Positions 6,488 through 11,280 of a stretch of 11,280 nucleotides of DNA are shown piece by piece. How positions within the stretch are numbered: position 1 is the stretch's first letter; every line of letters starts with the position of its first letter. The notes beneath the pieces are model-generated. The model was not told where the DNA came from and did no database searches. It saw only the letters and a program-made list of their open reading frames with translations. The stretch is from Actinomycetota bacterium (lineage in GTDB: Bacteria > Actinomycetota > Actinomycetes > Actinomycetales > Cellulomonadaceae): positions 1 to 11,280 of the forward strand of contig JAHIJU010000413.1 in assembly GCA_018898235.1 (NCBI GenBank), given 5' to 3'. The position numbers and the translations under genes were made by a program.

Positions 6488-6492
6488 CGACC

Positions 6493-7317
6493 ATGCTCGG
6501 CAGTGACCTCCAGCCCCTGGAGCGCGAGCTTCTCGCGCTCGACCGCCGCCGAGGTCGGTCTCCCGAACGGCTGGTCCGCCCGACGATCCGCGCGTCGTGG
6601 GCGCGATGCGCCGCACGGGGCCTCCAGGTCGAGCGCCTGGACGTCCCCGTGGACGGGCTGTTCGACGACGAGTCGCCCCTCATGTCGGCCGCCCGGCCCG
6701 TCCTCGGCGCGCTGTCGAACCATCTCGCGGACGAGCCGGTCGCCATCATGCTGTGCGACGAGACCGGCCTGGTCCTGTCGCGGGAGTGCGGCGACCGCAC
6801 CGTGCTGCGCTCCCTCGACGAGGTCGCGTTGGCCCCGGGGTCCACCTACTCGGAGGCTGCGGTCGGCACGAACGGCTTCGGGCTCGCGCTCACCGATGAT
6901 CGGCGCACGCTGGTCACCGGCGACGAGCACTACTCCGCCAGGCTCACGGGCTACACGTGCGCGGGCTCGCCCATCCACGACCTCGCGACCGGGGCCGTGA
7001 TCGGTGCGCTGAGCCTGACCACGTGGTCGTCGTCGGGCACGGGGCTCCTGCTCGCGCTCGCGGTGCAGACCTGCGCCAACATCGAGGCGCACGTCGCCTA
7101 CCAGGGGCGCACCCTGCGGGGTGACCACCGTCCGCGGCTCACGCGGTTCGAGGTCATCGAGCGTGACGCCATCATCCTGGCGCTCGAGCGGAACCCGGAC
7201 AGCGTGACCGACGCCGCGAACGACCTCGGGATCTCGCGCGCCACGATCTACCGGCGCATCAAACGGTACGGAATCCGGACCCACCTTCTCGGGGCCCGGC
7301 ACCTCGAGTCGAACTAA
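6493..7317 (+). CDS. GAF domain plus Fis-type HTH transcriptional regulator (AcoR-like, no AAA+ domain)
   Basis: A 274-residue regulator. Residues about 28-45 (RPTIRASWARCAARGL) match the N-terminal segment of AcoR-type proteins. A GAF sensor domain spans roughly 65-200, with SEAAVGTNGFGLAL (120-133), EHY (145-147) and TCAGSPIHDLATGAVIGALSLT (155-176, conserved PI.D..G...G pattern). The HTH_8 domain lies at about 220-262, ending DLGISRATIYRRIKRYGI. Classical AcoR and MimR-type proteins of this group carry a sigma-54-interacting AAA+ domain between these parts. Here it is absent, so it probably acts with a sigma-70-type polymerase. It is divergent to the amidohydrolase operon and co-directional with gldA, nine bases downstream, so it likely controls both, possibly in response to a small alcohol, ketone or diol. 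The ligand is not known. Confidence 0.85.
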   Translation: MLGSDLQPLERELLALDRRRGRSPERLVRPTIRASWARCAARGLQVERLDVPVDGLFDDESPLMSAARPVLGALSNHLADEPVAIMLCDETGLVLSRECGDRTVLRSLDEVALAPGSTYSEAAVGTNGFGLALTDDRRTLVTGDEHYSARLTGYTCAGSPIHDLATGAVIGALSLTTWSSSGTGLLLALAVQTCANIEAHVAYQGRTLRGDHRPRLTRFEVIERDAIILALERNPDSVTDAANDLGISRATIYRRIKRYGIRTHLLGARHLESN

Positions 7318-7321
7318 GGAG
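7316..7321 (+). promoter_or_regulatory. gldA ribosome binding site overlapping the regulator stop codon
   Basis: AAGGAG (7316-7321) is five bases before the gldA ATG and shares its first two bases with the regulator TAA (7315-7317). Ribosomes finishing the regulator would stop on the gldA site, indicating coupled translation. Confidence 0.7.
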
Positions 7322-7326
7322 CAGAC

Positions 7327-8472
7327 ATGGCACAGACCGTCCGCACTGTGATCTCCCCCGCCAGGTACGTGCAGGGCAAGGGAGCCATCCACCAGCTGGG
7401 TGGCTTCCTGAAGCAGCTCGGGTCGACCCCGCTCATCGTGGCCGACGACCTCGTCTGGGGACTGGTGGGCCACGACATCGAGGCCTCCCTGGCGGCGGCG
7501 GGTCTGCCGGTGAACCGGGTGACGTTCAACGGCGTCCCCAGTGCCAAGGAGGTCGACCGGCTCGTCGGGCTCATCAAGGACAACGGCGCCGACATCGCCG
7601 TGGCCGTGGGCGGCGGGAGCACGATCGACGCGGTCAAGGCGTCGGGCTTCCTGGCCGGGATCCGGTGGGCGAACTGCCCGACCGTGGCCTCGACCGATGC
7701 GCCCACCAGTGCACTGGCCGTCATCTACACCGAGGACGGGGAGTTCGAGGAGTACCGCTTCTTCCCGCGCAACCCCGACCTGGTGCTGGTCGACTCGCAG
7801 ATCGTCGCGAACGCACCCGTCTCGCTGCTCGTCGCGGGTGTCGGCGACGCCCTCGCCACCTGGCTCGAGGCGCGTGCGACGTCCCGCTCGAACTCCAAGA
7901 CGATGGCCGGCGGGCTGCCGACGGTGACCGGCACGGCGTTGGCCAAGCTGAGCTGGGACGTGCTGTGGGAGAACGCGCTGCCCGCGATCGACGCCGCCCG
8001 GGACCACCTGGTCACCCCGGCGGTCGACAAGGTCATCGAGGCGAACACCCTGCTGTCCGGTCTGGGGTTCGAGTCCGGCGGGCTGGCCGCGGCGCACGCC
8101 GTCCACAACGGTCTGACTGCCGTGCCGGGAACGCACGGCCTGGCCCACGGTCAGAAGGTCAACATCGGCTCGATCACGCAGCTGGTGCTCGAGGGCGCGC
8201 CGACGAGCGACATCCGGGACTTCATCGAGTTCACCACGCGCGTGGGGCTGCCGACCACGCTCACGGAGGTCGGCCTGCGGGCCGATGACGCCGACTCGCT
8301 GAGGACGGTCGCGGACGCGGCCACCGTCCCGGGCGAGACCATCCACTCGATGCCGTTCGAGGTCGCCAGCGAGGACGTCGCGGCCGCGCTCGCGTCGATC
8401 GAGCGGTTCGCCGTGAACGTGCGCGCCGAGGCGAAGCTCCCCGCGCCGGTGCCGTACACGGGTCGGCACTGA
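7327..8472 (+). CDS. gldA: Glycerol dehydrogenase, metal-dependent (iron-type ADH family III)
   Basis: A 381-residue NAD+-dependent polyol dehydrogenase predicted to interconvert glycerol and dihydroxyacetone; family members also act on 1,2-propanediol/acetol. It aligns along its length with E. coli GldA as I recall it: SPARYVQGKGAI near the start, GGGST (95-99) in the nucleotide-binding domain, PTVASTDAPTSALAVIYT (118-135), and long shared runs around VIEAN and GFESGGLAAAHAVHNGLTA. Metal ligands are D174 (GVGDALATW), H257 (AHAVHN) and H274 (AHGQKV), each offset by three from E. coli D171, H254 and H271. It follows the GAF-HTH regulator by nine bases in one operon and ends before a strong hairpin. 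No dihydroxyacetone kinase is present in the window, which leaves the physiological substrate open. Confidence 0.93.
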   Translation: MAQTVRTVISPARYVQGKGAIHQLGGFLKQLGSTPLIVADDLVWGLVGHDIEASLAAAGLPVNRVTFNGVPSAKEVDRLVGLIKDNGADIAVAVGGGSTIDAVKASGFLAGIRWANCPTVASTDAPTSALAVIYTEDGEFEEYRFFPRNPDLVLVDSQIVANAPVSLLVAGVGDALATWLEARATSRSNSKTMAGGLPTVTGTALAKLSWDVLWENALPAIDAARDHLVTPAVDKVIEANTLLSGLGFESGGLAAAHAVHNGLTAVPGTHGLAHGQKVNIGSITQLVLEGAPTSDIRDFIEFTTRVGLPTTLTEVGLRADDADSLRTVADAATVPGETIHSMPFEVASEDVAAALASIERFAVNVRAEAKLPAPVPYTGRH

Positions 8473-8476
8473 CCTC

Positions 8477-8524
8477 GCGGCGGCGGTGAGGGTATCCTCG
8501 GCGAGGATCTCTCACCGCCGCCGC
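8477..8524 (+). terminator. Nested hairpin after gldA, probable terminator
   Basis: The arms GCGGCGGCGGTGAG (8477-8490) and CTCACCGCCGCCGC (8511-8524) are perfectly complementary over 14 bp. Within the loop a second perfect stem pairs ATCCTC with GAGGAT around GGC. The structure begins four bases after the gldA stop codon. There is no U-tract, but the stem is far stronger than other inverted repeats in the window. Confidence 0.7.
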
Positions 8525-8554
8525 ACGGTCTGGTGGAGGCACGGTCTGGTGGAG
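8523..8554. repeat. Perfect tandem duplication of a 16-bp unit
   Basis: GCACGGTCTGGTGGAG occurs at 8523-8538 and again, without a gap, at 8539-8554. The first copy begins on the last two bases of the gldA terminator arm. It lies outside coding sequence. Confidence 0.8.
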
Positions 8555-8696
8555 GTGACGACGGGGGCGTCGTCCGTCGTGGGCTGAGGTGAGCGGGACG
8601 ACCGGGTCCGGGGCCGCGGGGTCGAGGTGGATGCAGCCGACCTCGTCGATGGCCGGCGGCGACCGCGGACCGGCCCGCCCGGAGGAGGAGCCCCCG
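8555..8696 (+). other. Gene-free leader upstream of the beta-mannosidase gene
   Basis: Together with the hairpin and duplication before it, this makes 224 nt without a gene (8473-8696). It contains an inverted repeat GACGAC (8557-8562) / GTCGTC (8569-8574) with a 6-nt spacer, which could be a small hairpin or an operator half-site pair. I see no convincing -35/-10 pair and no classic LacI-type operator. An in-frame ATG-like extension of the mannosidase into this stretch is rejected on start-site grounds. Confidence 0.4.
8681..8690 (+). promoter_or_regulatory. Strong ribosome binding site of the beta-mannosidase
   Basis: GGAGGAGGAG ends six bases before the ATG at 8697. It fixes the start there; the longer in-frame form from 8589 would translate through this site into a low-complexity leader. 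Confidence 0.7.
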
Positions 8697-11240
8697 ATGA
8701 CCGTCCTGCACGACGGCTGGACGCTGCGCGCGACGGCCGGCCCGGTGCCGCAGGATCTCGTGGGCGTCACCGTGCCGGCCGCCGTGCCCGGCTGCGTGCA
8801 CACCGACCTGCTGGCCGCCGGGCTCATCGCCGACCCGTACCTCGACGCGCACGAGGGCGACCTGGTCTGGATGCACCGCACCGACTGGCGGTTCAGCCGT
8901 CCGCTGCGCCTGGAGCCCGCGGCGCCCGACGAGCGGGTGGACCTGGCGTTCGACGGCCTGGACACGGTCGCGACGCTCCGGCTGGGCGACTGCGAGCTCG
9001 GCCGGACGGTGAACATGCACCGCAGCTACCGGTTCGACGTCCGGGCGCTCGCGGACGGCGTGGAGCGGGACCTGGTCGTCGACCTCGCCTCCGCGACCGT
9101 GTACGCGGAGGACGAGCGCGAGCGGTTGGGGGAGCGGCCGTCGACCTACCCGACGCCGTTCAACTACGTGCGGAAGATGGCCTGCTCGTTCGGCTGGGAC
9201 TGGGGGCCGGACCTGCGCACCGCCGGCCTCTGGAAGCCGGTGCGGCTGGAGCGCTGGCGCACCGCCCGGCTCGCCCGGGTGCGTCCGCTGGTGACGGTCG
9301 AGCCCGACGGCACCGGGCGGGTCGAGGTCCGCGTCGACCTGGAACGGTCCGGGCTGGGGGAGCCGCACGCGCTCGTCGTCCGCGTCGAGGTCGCCGGGCA
9401 GGTGCAGCGCGCCCGGGTCGCCCCCGATCTGGACGGCGTGGTGGTCGTGGCCCGGGTGCCGCGGGCGCCGCTGTGGTGGCCGGTCGGGTACGGCGAGCAG
9501 CCGCTCGTCCCGCTCACAGTCACGGTGCACGACGCGGACGAGGCGGGCCCCGACGCCGCTCTCGACACCTGGACCCGACGCATCGGCTTCCGCACCGTCG
9601 AGCTGGACACGTCCGACGACGAGCACGGCACCGCGTTCGCGCTGCGGGTCAACGGCCGGCCGGTGTTCGTCAAGGGCGTCAACTGGATCCCCGACGACCA
9701 CCTGCTCACCCGCATCACCCGTGACCGCCTCGCGCAGCGGTTCGACCAGGCGCTCGGTGCGCATGCGAACCTGCTGCGGGTCTGGGGCGGCGGCATCTAC
9801 GAGTCCGAGGACTTCTACGAGCTGGCCGACGAGCGCGGGCTGCTCGTCTGGCAGGACGTGCTGCTGGCCTGCGCCGCCTACGCCGAGGAGGAGCCGCTGG
9901 CCGGCGAGCTCGAGGCCGAGGTGCGCGAGAACGTCGCCCGGCTCACGCCGCATCCGTCGCTCGTGCTGTGGAACGGCGGCAACGAGAACCTGTGCGAGCA
10001 CGACGAGCGCGGCCGGCCCGCGCTGCTGCAGGGTCGCACCTGGGGCGAGGGGTACGTCCGCGACCTGCTGCCCCGCCTCGTCGCCGAGGTGGACCCGACC
10101 CGGCCCTACGCCGACAACTCCCCGTACTCCCCGCGCCGCACCCCGGCCCAGGTGCACCCCAACGACCCGGACCACGGCACGCACCACCAGTGGGACGTGT
10201 GGAACCGGCTGGACTACACCGCCTACCGCGATGAGGTGCCGCGGTTCTGCTCCGAGCTGGGGTTCCAGGGCCCGCCGACGTGGCGCACCCTGGTCGACTC
10301 CATGCACGCTGCCGACGGCCGCCCGCTGGACGAGGTGCCCGCCCCGAAGGACGACCCGGTGTGGTTGGTCCACCAGAAGGCGGACGACGGCAACGGCAAG
10401 CTCGACCGGGGGATGGCCCCGCACGTCGGTGTGCCGGCCGGCTTCACCGACTGGTTGTGGGCGGCCCAGCTGGTCCAGGCCCGGGCGGTCCGGTACGCCG
10501 TCGAGCACTACCGCTCGTGGTGGCCGCGGACCACCGGGTCGATCGTCTGGCAGCTCAACGACTGCTGGCCGGTGACGAGCTGGTCAGCGATCGACGGGGC
10601 CGGCCGGCCCAAACCTCTGTGGCACGCCCTGCGGGCCGCGTACGCCCCGCGGCTGCTGACCTTCGTCGTGCGCGACGACGCCCTGGTGGTGGCCCTGGTC
10701 AATGACACCGACGAACCGTGGACAGGTGAGCTGATGGTCCGCCGGGAGCGGCTCGACGGCGCCCCGCGGGCCCGCGAGCTGGCGCCGGTGACCGTCGCGG
10801 CCCGGTCCGTCCACCTGCACCGGGTCGCCCCGCCGGTCGTCGTCGCCGGTGACCCACGGCGCGAGGTGCTGGTCGCCACCCTCGACGGGTGCACCGCCGT
10901 GCACACCGACGTGGAGGACGTCGACCTGCTGCTCGACCCGGCCGCCCTGGCGTCCCAGGTCGAGGCCGTGGCCGATGGCTACCGTGTCCGGGTGCGCGCG
11001 CTCGGCCTGGTCAGCGATCTGATGCTGCACGTCGACCGGGTCGACCCGCAGGCCACGGTGGACGTCGGGATGCTCACCCTGCCCGCCGGTGCTGAGGCGA
11101 CCCTGCGCGTGCGCTGCGCGCCGCTGCCGGACCCGGCCGTCCTCACCCGGGCGCCCGTGCTGCGCACCGCCAACGACCTGCGCGCCGTCGCCCAGGCACC
11201 CGGCTGCGCTCCGCTGCCGCCACCGACACCCCGTCCCTGA
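8697..11240 (+). CDS. Beta-mannosidase, glycoside hydrolase family 2
   Basis: An 847-residue retaining exo-glycosidase predicted to release mannose from the non-reducing ends of beta-1,4-manno-oligosaccharides. An N-terminal sugar-binding jelly-roll (about 1-190) contains PGCVHTDLLAAGLI and FGWDWGP (165-171), diagnostic of GH2 mannosidases. An immunoglobulin-like domain (about 190-300) precedes the TIM barrel, which opens with FVKGVNWIP (324-332). WNGGNEN gives E430 as acid/base, and FCSELGFQGPP gives E520 as nucleophile. These sit one residue from the E429/E519 assigned in Cellulomonas fimi Man2A. WQLNDCWPVTSWS (618-630) closes the active site region, and C-terminal beta domains follow. No signal peptide, so it is cytoplasmic and would act on imported oligosaccharides. 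It appears monocistronic within the window; no transporter or LacI regulator is visible. Confidence 0.93.
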   Translation: MTVLHDGWTLRATAGPVPQDLVGVTVPAAVPGCVHTDLLAAGLIADPYLDAHEGDLVWMHRTDWRFSRPLRLEPAAPDERVDLAFDGLDTVATLRLGDCELGRTVNMHRSYRFDVRALADGVERDLVVDLASATVYAEDERERLGERPSTYPTPFNYVRKMACSFGWDWGPDLRTAGLWKPVRLERWRTARLARVRPLVTVEPDGTGRVEVRVDLERSGLGEPHALVVRVEVAGQVQRARVAPDLDGVVVVARVPRAPLWWPVGYGEQPLVPLTVTVHDADEAGPDAALDTWTRRIGFRTVELDTSDDEHGTAFALRVNGRPVFVKGVNWIPDDHLLTRITRDRLAQRFDQALGAHANLLRVWGGGIYESEDFYELADERGLLVWQDVLLACAAYAEEEPLAGELEAEVRENVARLTPHPSLVLWNGGNENLCEHDERGRPALLQGRTWGEGYVRDLLPRLVAEVDPTRPYADNSPYSPRRTPAQVHPNDPDHGTHHQWDVWNRLDYTAYRDEVPRFCSELGFQGPPTWRTLVDSMHAADGRPLDEVPAPKDDPVWLVHQKADDGNGKLDRGMAPHVGVPAGFTDWLWAAQLVQARAVRYAVEHYRSWWPRTTGSIVWQLNDCWPVTSWSAIDGAGRPKPLWHALRAAYAPRLLTFVVRDDALVVALVNDTDEPWTGELMVRRERLDGAPRARELAPVTVAARSVHLHRVAPPVVVAGDPRREVLVATLDGCTAVHTDVEDVDLLLDPAALASQVEAVADGYRVRVRALGLVSDLMLHVDRVDPQATVDVGMLTLPAGAEATLRVRCAPLPDPAVLTRAPVLRTANDLRAVAQAPGCAPLPPPTPRP

Positions 11241-11280
11241 TCCCCCGCTGTTCCCGATCCCCCCACCCCGCACCGGAGCC
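11241..11280. other. Downstream flank, nothing recognised
   Basis: The last 40 bases after the mannosidase stop are C-rich with no clear hairpin or start site. Any terminator or next gene lies beyond the window. Confidence 0.5.

Noticed and set aside
6382..6492. Upstream ATG for the GAF-HTH regulator
   Set aside because: That ATG sits in the palindrome, lacks a ribosome binding site and gives an Arg-rich leader. GAGGAGG before 6493 decides the start.
6403..8469. Long minus-strand open frame (688 codons) opposite the regulator and gldA
   Set aside because: Same shadow effect; the plus-strand frames carry complete conserved domains.
8589..8696. Upstream start for the beta-mannosidase
   Set aside because: It adds 36 residues of low-complexity sequence ahead of the family's usual N-terminus, and the GGAGGAGGAG site serves 8697.
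8151..10508. Long minus-strand open frame (785 codons) opposite gldA and the beta-mannosidase
   Set aside because: Antisense shadow of clear GH2 and gldA coding sequence, with no recognisable motif and no ribosome binding site.
1..11280. CRISPR array, tRNA/rRNA, insertion sequence or phage attachment site
   Set aside because: No regularly spaced repeats, cloverleaf-like segment, transposase or integrase motif was seen on either strand.

Overview
The window reads as a very GC-rich actinobacterial chromosome, most like Cellulomonas or a relative. The support is G/C-saturated third codon positions, a secreted GH6 cellulase whose motifs match Cellulomonas fimi CenA, and a GH2 beta-mannosidase whose catalytic glutamates fall within one residue of those in C. 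fimi Man2A. The taxon is an inference from protein similarity recalled without a search.

Layout. (1) 1-172: 3' end of a TetR-type regulator. (2) 221-2260: an acyl-CoA oxidase/dehydrogenase on the same strand, ending in a strong hairpin that straddles its stop codon. (3) 2312-3343: a short lipoprotein GH6 glucanase, probably translated from a leaderless mRNA. (4) 3344-3500: a convergent junction with a separate hairpin for each side. (5) 3501-6285, minus strand: a tightly coupled three-gene operon, transcribed amidohydrolase -> DUF59/MIP18 protein -> zinc alcohol dehydrogenase, with 4-base GTGA and ATGA stop/start overlaps. (6) 6286-6492: a divergent control region with a perfect GTCTCA-ATG-TGAGAC palindrome. 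(7) 6493-8472, plus strand: a GAF + Fis-type HTH regulator followed 9 nt later by glycerol dehydrogenase gldA, ending in a nested hairpin with perfect 14-bp arms. (8) 8473-8696: a gene-free leader carrying a perfect 16-bp tandem duplication. (9) 8697-11240: beta-mannosidase.

The most interesting part is 3501-8472. From memory, the amidohydrolase, DUF59 protein and alcohol dehydrogenase closely resemble the accessory genes that accompany soluble di-iron propane/acetone monooxygenases (prmABCD/mimABCD) in Rhodococcus, Gordonia and Mycobacterium. Here the set stands without any monooxygenase subunit or its GroEL-like partner, and is paired divergently with an AcoR-like regulator lacking an AAA+ domain and with GldA. 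A working hypothesis is a C3 alcohol/ketone/diol module (for example 2-propanol, acetone, acetol, 1,2-propanediol or glycerol) under one operator. Either the oxygenase lies elsewhere in the genome or the accessory genes have an independent role.

The flanking polysaccharide enzymes (GH6, GH2) and the acyl-CoA oxidase show no regulatory link to this module that I can see. No tRNA, rRNA, CRISPR array, insertion sequence or transposase was recognised.
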